Source: Tuctoria greenei
Lineage: Eukaryota; Streptophyta; Magnoliopsida; Poales; Poaceae
NCBI GenBank assembly: GCA_036927565.1
Contig: JAYESD010000004.1
Coordinates: 64,230,933-64,294,932 of the forward strand
Length of the DNA stretch: 64,000 nt
Direction of reading: 5' to 3'
Shown: in pieces, positions 46,089 through 56,186 of the stretch
Layout: every line of letters starts with the position of its first letter
Position numbering within the stretch: position 1 is the stretch's first letter
Made by a program: the position numbers and the translations under genes
The notes under the pieces: generated by a model
What the model saw: only the letters and a program-made list of their open reading frames with translations
Told to the model about the DNA's origin: nothing
Databases searched by the model: none

Positions 46089-46931
46089 TCAATCTAAATT
46101 GTACCGTCCTGCTTGCTCCCGAACACGTCTCTTATATTCCGCTGGATCCTGAAAATATTGACATTATTTAAATTAACAAATGTCGAAGGAGGAATGAATA
46201 ACCTACATTGGTCACTAAGTCAAAGTGTCATCTAACCTTGATAAGTAGATTATAGCAATCATTTTCAACATCAGGCACATTTGGCTGATGCAGCAAACGC
46301 TGAACTTCAAGTAGTATAGTTTTGATTGTAAAAGCACTGCACCACCCATACGAAATATAATTTAAGCAATATAAGAAACCAGTTCAAATAAGTTCGACAA
46401 AAATTATAAGTAATAATTACATGAACAAAATAGGTCTATCTTACAGTCTCTTGATCAAGAATCCCGATGCAGAGTGCTCCCGAACGATGGACATTTGGGT
46501 GGAAGAACCCAATTGGAAAGGAGCATCTTGGAGGCACCAAGGGATAGTCCTCAGAGAAGGAGATTGTCAGGGGGTAGTAACCATCTTCCCATTCAGTCTG
46601 CAAAAGAAATTTATTAATAGGAGGACGATAGTTAAACTCATATTGTGCTTGTTCTTCATGACTTACCCCTTCTTTACCGGGGACGATGCACTGCCACTTC
46701 AATAAATCTCCCGATTCAGGCTTCGCAGAGAAACCCTACGCAGAGAAATTGAAAATACCAAAAACAAACAACACGGAAAAACAAACTACAGTTAAGTTCA
46801 TCAGTCCATTACAGATACATATGTATATACAACCATGTGACCGGTGTGCCATATGTACATACATGGGGATGGTTCTTGCGCCACGCCAAGCGCTCCTCCT
46901 TCAATCGGCTACACGCCCGAGACATCATTAT
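46089..46931 (-). CDS. SUMO-conjugating E2 enzyme module (SCE1/Ubc9-like), five exons
   Basis: SUMO E2s pass SUMO from the E1 to target lysines. Exons on the minus strand: 46863-46931 (first ATG of the core 46925), 46667-46735, 46445-46597, about 46237-46347 and 46089-46148. They encode SRLKEERLAWRKNHPH, GFSAKPES...WQCIVPGKEG, a third exon with YPLTISFSEDYPLVPPRCSF and FFHPNVHRSGALC, the GWCSAFTIKTILLEVQRLL helix, and DPAEYKRRVREQAGRYNLD then TGA. Order, length (about 150 residues) and the HPN plus active-site Cys match SCE1/Ubc9. Three introns have GT-AG borders in phase. The intron between exons 3 and 4 has a good donor (ACT|GTAAGA) but no AG before the GGGTGG codons; the nearest AG (GTGCAG) shifts the frame, so the protein may now end soon after the active site. 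It lies only 143 bp behind the transposase stop and may be spliced to it. Confidence 0.82.
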
Positions 46932-47088
46932 CTGAAGAAAGACCAAACTTCCAAACTTCCAAATCATTGAGTCCAAACGCATATGTACACAAATGCAAAA
47001 GGACACAATCCATATACCAACATTGTTCTAAGTTGATTTTAGAAGATACAAATATATACAATATATATCATCTCGCATTGCTATATAC
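46932..47088 (-). other. Possible intron joining TNP2 transposase to the SUMO E2 module
   Basis: On the minus strand the donor is AAAAAT|GTATAT (47088), 18 bases before the end of the transposase stop codon. The acceptor is GTCTTTCTTCAG| (46932) with a pyrimidine-rich tract. Both borders are in phase 0, so splicing would remove the stop codon and join the two frames directly. The donor is weaker than the plant consensus. Confidence 0.5.
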
Positions 47089-50000
47089 ATTTTTTCCAGC
47101 ATTGACATCTTCTCGCATATAGGGTTTCAAATTCTTTTTAATGCTTCTCTCTACGCGCTTGATGTTTTCTGGTTCGGTGAAAAGGTACATCTCTTCATAC
47201 TGATTATATTCCTCTTCATTATCTCCCACATTGTCAACCCCAACAATATTTTGCTTTCCAGAAACAACTACGTGCAACTTCTCAGTTTCTGGATCTTGAA
47301 CATAAAAAACTTGTGCAACATTATCGGCGAGAACCCACAGGTCATCTTTGTAACCCACTTTATTCAAGTCTACCAGTGTCAGTCCGTAATTGTCCACTTT
47401 CAAACCATCAGGATGTTTGACCCATTGGCACTTAAATACGGGCATTACCATTCTTTCGCCATAATCGAGTTCCCATATTTCCTCTATGAACCCGAAGTAT
47501 GTGGTCTTCTGCCCTTGTGAATCATAAGCCTCAATACGAACACCACTATTTTGTGCAACACTCTTACCGTCTTTTTCTTTAGTGTAAAATGTGTAACCAT
47601 TGATGTCATATGCTTGCCATGATGTTACCAAAGCAGATGGGCCACAAGCTAACTTTTTCATTGTTGCCTCTTCTATAGTGTTTCCGTATGATATATTTTT
47701 GTCCATTAACCATTCAGTGAAACATCTTCTGTGCTCTTTCATGATCCAGTCCTCTTTGCGGTCTTGGTTTTTATCACGAAGCTCAATTTGGTGTTCCTCG
47801 ATGTACGGCTCAGCTATTGCGAGCTGTTGTAGTACACCAAAATGTGCACGGTGTACATTCTTGTAATCTTGAACAATAAAAGTTTTCTTACCCACTTTGC
47901 CTCTCCCACGTAGTCTACCCTCATGTACCGGTATAGGCACACCTATTGATTTTCCATCTTTGATGTAATCAGCGCAACCCTCAATCACTTCTTCAGTGGT
48001 GTATCCTTCCATAATTGAACCCTCTGGGTGAGCACGGTTCCGCACATAACCTTTTAATACTCCTAAATATCTCTCCAACGAAAACATATGATGTAAATAT
48101 AGTGGCCCCAATGCTTTTATCTGATCAACAAGATGTATGATTAGGTGTACTTGCATATCAAAAAAGGATGGTGGGAAACACATCTCAAGCTTGCACATTG
48201 TCTCGACGATGTATGTTTTCAGATAGTCTAAATCTTCACGTGCTATCACCTTTTGCGATACTGCATTGAAGAAGTAACACAAACGTGTGATGACAACTTT
48301 TATATGCTCAGGTTTGATTACTCTTATTGCAATGGCAAGGAAAACTGTCATCATCATGTGACAGTCGTGAGAATTATAACCGAATAAAGACAAGTCTTTC
48401 ATCGAGACTAGTTTGCGGATATTGGATGAGAAACTTGTGGGCACTTTGATCCCACGCAAGCATTCGCAAATTGCTTTTTTCTCTTCTAGCGTCAAGTTGT
48501 AGATGGCTGGGGGAAGGTAATGCTTCCCGTTCGCCTTTTCTACTGGATGAAGCTCTGGTCTCAAATCAAGATTTACTAGGTCCATACGTGAATTTAATCC
48601 ATCCTTTGTCTTCCTCAGCATGTCCAGCAAGGTCCCAATGATGCTGTCAAATACATTCTTTGTAACGTGCATCAAATCAATACTATGGCAACATTCCAGA
48701 TTCTTCCAATACGGAAGATACTTGAAAAAAATTGATTGTTTCTTGAAAGCCATGTCAGTTGTATCATCTGAAGATGTACTTTTCTTTCTCTTAATTCCTT
48801 TACTCTTTTTTCCCTTACCGAAAGCAATATGAATGTTCTTGACCATTTCAAACACAAGTTTTCCACTGTAAGGTTTCGGTGCAGTATCTTTTTCGATTTT
48901 GTTATCAAATTGTTCTTTCATCTTCCTATACTTGTGTGTATCTGTCAAGAACCGTCGATGTCTCATGTACACCGTCTTTCTGGATGAAGTGAGGTATAGA
49001 TATCCAGTTCTATCCACGCACCTAACGCAACCTTTCTTCCCTTTCATTTGCCCCAAAAAGGTAAACAGTCCGGGATAATCATGCACGGTAACGAATATCA
49101 TTGCTCTTAGCGTGAAATACTCCCGCTTGTACTCATCCCATGTACGTACCCCTTCATTCCACAATTTCGCCATATCTTCCATTAAAGGTTCCAAGAACAC
49201 ATCAATTTCGATGCCGGGTTGTTTCGGACCTTGGATAAGAACAGATAATAAGATATATTTCCTTTTGTGACACAACCACGTCGGTAGGTTGTACATAGTT
49301 AAGACCACGGGCCATGTGCTGTGTATGCTCCTTTTTTCACCAAATGGATTCATTCCATCTGTACCCAAGGCAAACCTCACATTTCTGATTTCCTTCGCAA
49401 ATTCTGGATACTGAATATCAAAAATTTTCCACTGCGTTGCATCACCAGGGTGTCGTATATGTTTTTCATTCTTCTTGCGTTCCTCGGAATGCCAACGCAT
49501 AAGTTCAGCCTCCCTAGGGTTTGAGAACAAATGCTTCAAGCGATCAATTACCGGAAGGTACCACATCACCAATGCAGGAATTTTTCTCTTATTCTTCCCG
49601 TCTGCATCGCCAGAAGTATCGTCATCGTCACCTTCAGGACCAATAATAAACTTCTTATTCTTCTGAGTCTTTTTCATGTTGGTAACATACTGGTGATTGT
49701 AGTCCTTCTTATATCTACTGACACCACAAATGGGGCATCTAGTTGCGAGCTCATGCTCTTTGCGATACAGAATACAATGGTTCACACAAGCGTGTATTTT
49801 TGTCACACCTAGTGCCATCGGGCAAAGAAGTTTCTTCGCTTTATAAGTGCTTCTAGGCAGTTTATTTGGATTTGGAAGAATTTCTGCCAGAAGATTCAAA
49901 AGATCAGAGAAACTACAATCGGACCATTCGTGCGTAGCTTTCAACTTTAGTAGTTCTAAGACTGCACGCAATGTAGTAAACTCTTTATCACAACCGTTTG

Positions 50001-50469
50001 ATTCATCATATAAAAGCTCTGTGGCCGCATTCTGCAATGTCTCCATTTTACTTAAACCTTTGCTTGCTCCCATAGAAGTCAGTACATATGGTTCAATGTG
50101 ACGCAACATCTCCTCACAATCGAACTCATCATCATCATCACCAGCTTGATTGTCACTACCATCATCGATATGAACATTATCATCATCTGAGCCTCTCTCA
50201 TCATCTTTATCCACATCATGTGTATCTAACTCACCATGCTCTGTCCATATTGTGTAGTTATTTTTGAAACCTCTTTTCACCAAATGAGATTGGATTACTA
50301 TAGTATCCGTCCAAGCAATCTTATTTTTGCAGTCGATACATGGACATAATATGTCATCTATCTTTTGCAACTTCGCATGTCTCTTGGATGCTTCAATAAA
50401 ATTTGCAACATTACGAATGTACATAGGATCGGGTCTTGGCTTGTTATACATCCACGCTCGACGGTCCAT
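47068..50469 (-). CDS. TNP2-type CACTA transposase, 1133 codons, uninterrupted
   Basis: It cuts and joins CACTA ends in the nucleus. Residues 3-80 form the transposase-associated N-terminal domain (CPCIDCKNK zinc-ligand cluster). An acidic linker (81-118) follows, then a CNHCILYR...CPICG zinc-binding segment (about 226-250). The Tnp2 core (PF02992) contains FALGTDGMNPFG (Asp371), VHDYPGLFTFLGQMKGKKGC (Asp464) and CHSIDLMHVTKNVFDS (Asp598), candidate catalytic acids. Regions matching DUF4218 (about 685-830, MFSLERYLGVLKGYVRN) and DUF4216 (about 965-1050, TYFGFIEEIWELDYGERM) complete the standard grass TNP2. The length is normal and no intron is needed up to 47089. It is divergent to the plus-strand gene. 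The weak donor near its 3' end could join it to the E2 module. Confidence 0.93.
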   Translation of the reverse strand: MDRRAWMYNKPRPDPMYIRNVANFIEASKRHAKLQKIDDILCPCIDCKNKIAWTDTIVIQSHLVKRGFKNNYTIWTEHGELDTHDVDKDDERGSDDDNVHIDDGSDNQAGDDDDEFDCEEMLRHIEPYVLTSMGASKGLSKMETLQNAATELLYDESNGCDKEFTTLRAVLELLKLKATHEWSDCSFSDLLNLLAEILPNPNKLPRSTYKAKKLLCPMALGVTKIHACVNHCILYRKEHELATRCPICGVSRYKKDYNHQYVTNMKKTQKNKKFIIGPEGDDDDTSGDADGKNKRKIPALVMWYLPVIDRLKHLFSNPREAELMRWHSEERKKNEKHIRHPGDATQWKIFDIQYPEFAKEIRNVRFALGTDGMNPFGEKRSIHSTWPVVLTMYNLPTWLCHKRKYILLSVLIQGPKQPGIEIDVFLEPLMEDMAKLWNEGVRTWDEYKREYFTLRAMIFVTVHDYPGLFTFLGQMKGKKGCVRCVDRTGYLYLTSSRKTVYMRHRRFLTDTHKYRKMKEQFDNKIEKDTAPKPYSGKLVFEMVKNIHIAFGKGKKSKGIKRKKSTSSDDTTDMAFKKQSIFFKYLPYWKNLECCHSIDLMHVTKNVFDSIIGTLLDMLRKTKDGLNSRMDLVNLDLRPELHPVEKANGKHYLPPAIYNLTLEEKKAICECLRGIKVPTSFSSNIRKLVSMKDLSLFGYNSHDCHMMMTVFLAIAIRVIKPEHIKVVITRLCYFFNAVSQKVIAREDLDYLKTYIVETMCKLEMCFPPSFFDMQVHLIIHLVDQIKALGPLYLHHMFSLERYLGVLKGYVRNRAHPEGSIMEGYTTEEVIEGCADYIKDGKSIGVPIPVHEGRLRGRGKVGKKTFIVQDYKNVHRAHFGVLQQLAIAEPYIEEHQIELRDKNQDRKEDWIMKEHRRCFTEWLMDKNISYGNTIEEATMKKLACGPSALVTSWQAYDINGYTFYTKEKDGKSVAQNSGVRIEAYDSQGQKTTYFGFIEEIWELDYGERMVMPVFKCQWVKHPDGLKVDNYGLTLVDLNKVGYKDDLWVLADNVAQVFYVQDPETEKLHVVVSGKQNIVGVDNVGDNEEEYNQYEEMYLFTEPENIKRVERSIKKNLKPYMREDVNAGKNVYSNAR

Positions 50470-51126
50470 GCTTCAATAATAGAATTTTTTGTCAGATTTA
50501 CAAAATTTGGCCACAAATATTCTCTAAAGGTCTTCTATAAAATGAATTTACAGAGACATAACAAGTATGATTAGGGCGACTAATGTAGGAGACGGGCGAC
50601 GTCTTGAGGCGGACGGAGTCAAAGGGGGAAACAGGCCCAGCAGCATGGGCTAGGTCTGGGTGGGATCCAGTCCGTTATATCGGGAAACAAGGCCCAGATG
50701 CATCTTATATATATTACAATAGCATCTGTTAATTAAACATCATATTCATGTCACATAATAGGTACAAAAAGGAAACAATCCATATAGTCCATACATCAAT
50801 ATACCAGAACACAATCCATACAGTCCTTACACATGCAAAAGGACAGAATCCATATACCAGAACACACAAAACTAACAGCTTATCAGCTAATGAAAATATA
50901 CAAAGAAAAAGTAAGGAAACTACATTTACCTTGCAGAGGCGTCAGCACGGTGGGCCGGCTGGGTGGAGAAGTGGCGGTGCGGGGTTGAGCGGCGGCGCGG
51001 CAGTATGGGCTGGGCGACGGAGCGGCGGCGCGGCGCAGGGGAAATTTCAACAGCCTGGCGGCGTCGATATAAATTCTCCAGGGTTGCGTTTTGACTGCGG
51101 TGAGGGGTCCTTATATAGACGTAGGT
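50470..51126 (-). promoter_or_regulatory. TNP2 5' leader and promoter
   Basis: A TATA box (TATATAA on the minus strand, 51111-51117) sits in CTACGTCTATATAAGGACCC, followed by a GC-rich leader (50940-51080). End-motif copies (CACAGGCGGTTTTTAAC, 51131 onward) lie immediately upstream of the TATA box. The leader between 50470 and 50940 may contain an intron; none was placed with confidence. Confidence 0.65.
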
Positions 51127-51310
51127 TTTTCACAGGCGGTTTTTAACTTTATCGCAGACGGGTTTTACTTACCAACCGCCTGAGATGATGTTATTAATTA
51201 AGAAGTAAATATCTTCACAGGCTGTTGGTACTTAATAACCGCCAAGGAAGATTTTTATCTCAGGCGGGTATTACTTAACAACCGTCTAAGATAATGCCAA
51301 CTGAACAAAA
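51127..51310. repeat. Internal end-motif cluster next to the TNP2 promoter
   Basis: Inverted pairs such as CAGGCGGT...ACCGCCTG and CAGGCGGG...AACCGTCT occur at 51131-51300. They are the same motif as in the subterminal arrays. Confidence 0.75.
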
Positions 51311-51604
51311 TATTTTTAAAACTTGTATAGCTGACGTTGAAATGTTTTGGTAAATATCAAATTAATTTCTACTCACATATTATTCACATTTGTGTATCTC
51401 ATAAAAAAAGATCTTTCACTCAAAATTGTTGGTATGAACATATTTGCATAATTTATACATGTATGAATTTTTTTAATTTTTTTAAAAGCACTCCAACATG
51501 TCAAACTTCAAATTATCCACCAGTATTCATTGACACTTGATTGAAATATGTACAAAACACAAGAAAAATGTACAAGAACACTTGATTGAAATCCTAAAAC
51601 TACA

Positions 51605-52078
51605 CTACGGCCCCGCCTCCTCCATCCTCTCCGCCAGCTTCTCAAACCAAGCCAAGCGGTCCTCCTCTGACTCGTCGTCGTCGTCGTCGTAGTCGTCACC
51701 ATGGTGGTGGTCGCCGTCGTCGTCGTCGCCGTCGTCAGTGGACGACTCGTCGTCGCCGTCGTCGGTGGACGACTCGTCGTCGCCGTCGTCGGAGGACGAC
51801 TCGTCGTCGCCGTCGTCGGAGGACGACTCGTCGTCATCATCGTCATCATCGTCGTCGTCGTCAAAGTCGTCCTCCTCCTCCTCCTCCTCCTACGGCGACG
51901 ATGCAGCAGGAGAGAGGGTCGGCTTCTCTGGCTGAGCCGATTGCTCCGGCTGTACCGGTGGCTCCGGCTGCACCGGCGGTGGAACGCGCTGGTCGTCATT
52001 CACCCTCTCGGGGGAGCTGCAGCGTATCCGCTTGCAGGGTGGCTGCCTCGGCGGGCTAGGTGGCGGAAGGTTGGCCAT
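51605..52078 (-). pseudogene. ORF-X1, Pro-rich protein with acidic tail, one in-frame stop
   Basis: The start ATG is at 52076-52078. The first 62 codons read MANLPPPSPPRQPPCKR, CSSPERVNDDQR and then VQPEQSAQPEKP, ending in TAG at 51890-51892. The same frame continues without other stops to 51605: runs of Glu, Asp and ESSSDDGDD repeats (from a GTC/GAC trinucleotide stretch, 51670-51870), then RLAWFEKLAERMEEAGP and TAG. The N-terminus is clearly related to ORF-X2 at 56187-56612. I do not recognise the family. It has its own TATA box. A Pro-rich basic head with an acidic tail could suit a nuclear protein, but that is a guess. Confidence 0.55.
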
Positions 52079-52182
52079 GGCTGTGGTGGTTAATCGGCGG
52101 CGGGCTAGGAGAGGTGGAACGATGGAAGAAGAAGAAAGGAGTGGAGAAAAGTTTTGTGCTTGTCCATAACCGACGACGCGCC

Positions 52183-52189
52183 TTATATA
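52183..52189 (-). promoter_or_regulatory. TATA box of ORF-X1
   Basis: On the minus strand CCTATATAAGGCGCGTCG, about 105 bp upstream of the ORF-X1 start. Confidence 0.6.
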
Positions 52190-52237
52190 GGTCTGTGCGG
52201 AGTAGACGAGGGAGCAGTTCGTTTCCCGCGCATTGAA

Positions 52238-53340
52238 CTCTTTGCAGACCTCGTGCGGCGCACAATTAAACTACTGTGGAAGACGATCTTGAGAGATCCT
52301 TGCACGCGTCCCTGCACCATGGCTTCTCAACTTCTCCGGAGACCTCGTGCGGCGCGTCAGTTAATTAACACTTCTCAGGCCATTAATTAACATATTGTAG
52401 TTTCAAAAATGATTATCCCAGGCGGGTATTACTTATAAACCGCCTGAGAAAAAAGAAGTAAAAATCTTCACAGACGGTTGGTACTTAAGAACCGTCTACA
52501 AATATGTTTATCTAAGGCGGGTATAACTTAACAACCGCCTGGGATAATGCCCGATACTGTTCTGCAGTTTCCTTATCCCTTGCTTCTTTTTTATTTAGAT
52601 TCCAATATAAATACTCAAACATGTTTACATTCTGCAAATTGTGTTCAAATTCGATGATTCTTTCTTCTACATTTGTATTAAATTAACATCTACCAACTGA
52701 ACAAAATATTTTGTTCATTGCGCATATACTCTTTGCAGACCTCGTGCGGCGCACAATTAAACTACTGTGGAAGACGATCTTGAGAGATCCTTGCACGCGT
52801 CCCTGCACCACGGCTTCTCAACTTCTCCGCAGACCTCGTGCGGCGCGTCAGTTAATTAACACTTCTCAGGCCGTTAATTAACATATTGTAGTTTAAAAAT
52901 GATTATCTCAGGCGGGTATTACTTATAAACCGCCTGAGAAAAAAGAAGTAAAGATCTTCACAGACGGTTGGTACTTAACAACCGTCTACAAATATGTTTA
53001 TCTGAGGCGGGTATAACTTAACAACCGCCTTGGATAATGCCCGATATTGTTCTGCAGTTTCCTTATCCCTTGCTTCTTTTTTATTTAGATTCCAATATAA
53101 ATACTGAAACATGTTTACATTCTGCAAATTGTGTTCAAATTCGATGATTCTTTCTTCTACATTTGTATTAAATTAACATCTACCAACTGAACAAAATATT
53201 TTGTTCATTGCGCATTGAACTCTTTGCAGACCTCGTGCGGCGCACAATTAAACCACTGTGGAAGACGATCTTCAGAGATCCTTCCGTCGCACGCGTCCCC
53301 TGCACCACGGCTTCTTAACTTCTCCGCAGACCTCGTCGGC
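52238..53340 (+). repeat. 491 bp tandem direct repeat, about 2.3 copies
   Basis: CTCTTTGCAGACCTCGTGCGGCG starts at 52238, 52729 and 53220 (period 491). Each unit includes two end-motif pairs (for example CAGGCGGGTATTACTTATAAACCGCCTG) and an AT-rich part that is also the start of the 753 bp repeat downstream. The third copy is partial. Confidence 0.9.
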
Positions 53341-53449
53341 GCGTCAGTTAATTAACATCTTCTCAGGCGGTTGGTACTTACTACCAACCGCCTGAGAATA
53401 TATTTATCTCGGGGACGGTTGTTACTTACCAACCGCCTGAGATAAGCCC

Positions 53450-53913
53450 ATGGAGTTCCCCTTGCCGCACGATATTGCGGTCCTGATCGCGGGGTGGCGG
53501 CCTACGTCCTCGCCATGCTCCGCTACGACGCTGACCGCGGGGACCGCGACGCCCTCGAGTATATCCGGCAGGTCGAAGGCGAGGCCCACGTCGGCGACAA
53601 CACGGTCGGGTCCGTCGCGATGAAGAGGACCAACAAGGAGTGTTGCCGGTGTCGGAATCAAGCCATGCAGAGGCTCGACGTTTGTGTGAGCTGGAGGTTA
53701 CTGCGTAGGCCTCCTCCCGGACCGCCGCCGGTGGCGCTGCCCGACATTGACGATGGCGTTTGCCGCTGCCCAACAGGGGGGAACCAGGGGCCTGCCCGCT
53801 GCGGCAGGAGAGGGTGGTCCGAGACCGTCTTCTGTACTGAGAACTGTAGGATTGAGCGCGAGTATGACCTGTTCTCCCATAACGTGTTGTACACTATGGG
53901 TTATATTAATTAA
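53450..53913 (+). pseudogene. Fragment resembling a grass host gene (F-box/Sel1-like family), captured
   Basis: The ATG at 53450 starts MEFPLPHDIAVLIAGW. One base out of frame, from 53494, the text continues VAAYVLAMLRYDADRGD, ALEYIRQVEGEAHVGD, TNKECCRCRNQAM and ETVFCTENCRIEREYDLF (GTG codon at 53494, stop at 53911). From memory this resembles the two ends of a grass protein family with an F-box-like start, tetratricopeptide/Sel1-like middle and Cys-rich end, with the middle deleted at GG microhomology. GC content is much higher than its surroundings. The family call is tentative; that it is a foreign GC-rich coding fragment inside the transposon is better supported. Confidence 0.45.
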
Positions 53914-53925
53914 AAAGAAGTAAAT

Positions 53926-55910
53926 ATGAAAAAAGCACTATATTCATCAAGATAGAAAAATGAAAAATAGCATTTGTTGTATGTTTTTTATGTTCTGACC
54001 AATTTCAAAGGATTTATGAAGTGAAATTTAATGGTAACCTTTACTTATCAATAATATTACAAGAAAGTGGATTTTTGCCTTTTTAAAGGACCACATTTAA
54101 TCAAGAATATTAATTAAGAAGAAGTAAATATCTTCACAGGCGGGTATTGCTTAACAACCGCCTGTGATAATGCACGATACTGTTCTTCAGTTTCCTTATC
54201 CCTTGCTTCTTTTTTATTTAGATTCCAATATAAATACTCAAACATGTTTAGATTCTGCAAATTGTGTCCAAATTCGATGATTCTTTCTTCTACATTTGTA
54301 TAAAATTAACATCTACCACCTGAACAAAATATTTTTAAAACTTGTATAGCTGACATTGTAATGTTTTGGTAAATATCAAATTAATTTCTACTCACATATT
54401 ATTCACATTTGTGTATCTCATAAAAAAAAGGTCCCTTCACTCAAAATTGTTGGTATGAACATATTTGTATAATTTATACATGTATGAATTTTTTTAATTT
54501 TTTTAAAAGCATTCCAACATGTCAAACTTCAAATTATCCACCATTCTAACTAAATGCTCATATTCATATGAGGCATTCATCAAATTATGAACACACATTG
54601 ATTCCAAAAAATTTAAAAAAATATGAAAAAATTCGTAGATGTTGGTATGATGATTAAAAATGTCCATTGAAAAAATAAATGAAAAAAGCATTATATTCAT
54701 CAAGATAGAAAAATGAAAAATAGCATTTGTTTTATGTTTTTTATGTTCTGACCAATTTCAAAGGATTTATGAAGTGAAATTTAATGGTAGCCTTTACTTA
54801 TCAATAATATTACAAGAAAGTGGATTTTTGCCTTTTTAAAGGACCACATTTAATCAAGAATATTAATTAAGAAGAAGTAAATATCTTCACAGGCGGGTAT
54901 TGCTTAACAACCGCCTAAGATAATGCCCGATACTGTTCTTCAGTTTCCTTATTTCTTGCTTCTTTTTTATTTAGATTCCAATATAAATACTCAAACATGT
55001 TTAGATTCTGCAAATTGTGTCCAAATTCGATGATTCTTTCTTCTACATTTGTATAAAATTAACATCTACCACCTGAACAAAATATTTTTAAAACTTGTAT
55101 AGCTGACATTGTAATGTTTTGGTAAATATCAAATTAATTTCTACTCACATATTATTCACATTTGTGTATCTCATAAAAAAAAAGTTCCTTCACTCAAAAT
55201 TGTTGGTATGAACATATTTGTATAATTTATACATGTATGAATTTTTTTAATTTTTTTAAAAGCATTCCAACATGTCAAACTTCAAATTATCCACCATTCT
55301 AACTAAATGCTCATATTCATATGAGGCATTCATCAAATTATGAACACACATTGATTCCAAAAAATTTAAAAAAATATGAAAAAAATTCGTAGATGTTGGT
55401 ATGATGATTAAAAATGTCCACTGAAAAAATAAATGAAAAAAGCATTATATTCATCAAGATAGAAAAATGAAAAATAGCATTTGTTGTATGTTTTTTATGT
55501 TCTGACAAATTTAAAAGGATTTATGAAGTGAAATTTAATGGTAACCTTTACTTATCAATAATATTACAAGAAAGTGGATTTTTGCCTTTTTAAAGGACCA
55601 CATTTAATCAAGAATATTAAATAAGAAGAAGTAAATATCTTCACATGCGGTTATTGCTTAACAACCGCCTGAGATAATGCCCGATACTGTTCTTCAGTTT
55701 TCTTATCCCTTGCTTCTTTTTTATTTAGATTCCAGTATAAATACTCAAACATGTTTGGATTCTGCAAATTGTGTCCAAATTCGATGATTCTTTCTTCTAC
55801 ATTTGTATAAAATTAACATCTACCACCTGAACAAAATATTTTTAAAACTTGTATAGCTGACATTGTAATGTTTTGGTAAATATCAAATTAATTTCTTCTC
55901 AGACGTGAAA
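53926..55910 (+). repeat. 753 bp tandem direct repeat, about 2.6 copies
   Basis: ATGAAAAAAGCA starts at 53926, 54679 and 55433 (periods 753 and 754). GAAGTAAATA starts at 54121, 54874 and 55628 with the same spacing. Each unit contains one end-motif pair (CAGGCGGGTATTGCTTAACAACCGCC and variants). Pieces of the unit also occur at 51305-51540, 52560-52700 and 53050-53200. The content is AT-rich with no gene. Confidence 0.92.
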
Positions 55911-56170
55911 TTTTAATTAACGATGAACACACTACATTCATTAACAATATTCAATCATTCACACAGTTGAAGAACACACAAGATACTCATTCATTAACAA
56001 TATGCACATCTCACAAAAGAACACACAAGATGCACAATATTTACACAAGAACACACAAGAACACAAAAGATACACAAGTAATATTCAATCACATAGATGA
56101 AAAAAGATAGATTTCATTCATTAACAATATTTACAAAACAGAAGCAACTAAAAACAACAAAAAGAAAAAC
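55911..56170. other. AT-rich spacer
   Basis: AT-rich, with repeated ACACAAGA and ATTCATTAACAATAT words. No gene is supported; it may be the 3' untranslated part of ORF-X2. Confidence 0.4.
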
Positions 56171-56186
56171 TAATTAAATCCTACTC

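Noticed and set aside
46421..46705. Plus-strand frame of 94 codons at the E2 module
   Set aside because: The minus strand there encodes clear E2 exons with matching splice sites, so this is a shadow.
51701..52093. Plus-strand frames of Val/Gly and Ser/Asp repeats
   Set aside because: They are shadows of the GTC/GAC trinucleotide stretch that encodes the acidic tail of ORF-X1 on the other strand.
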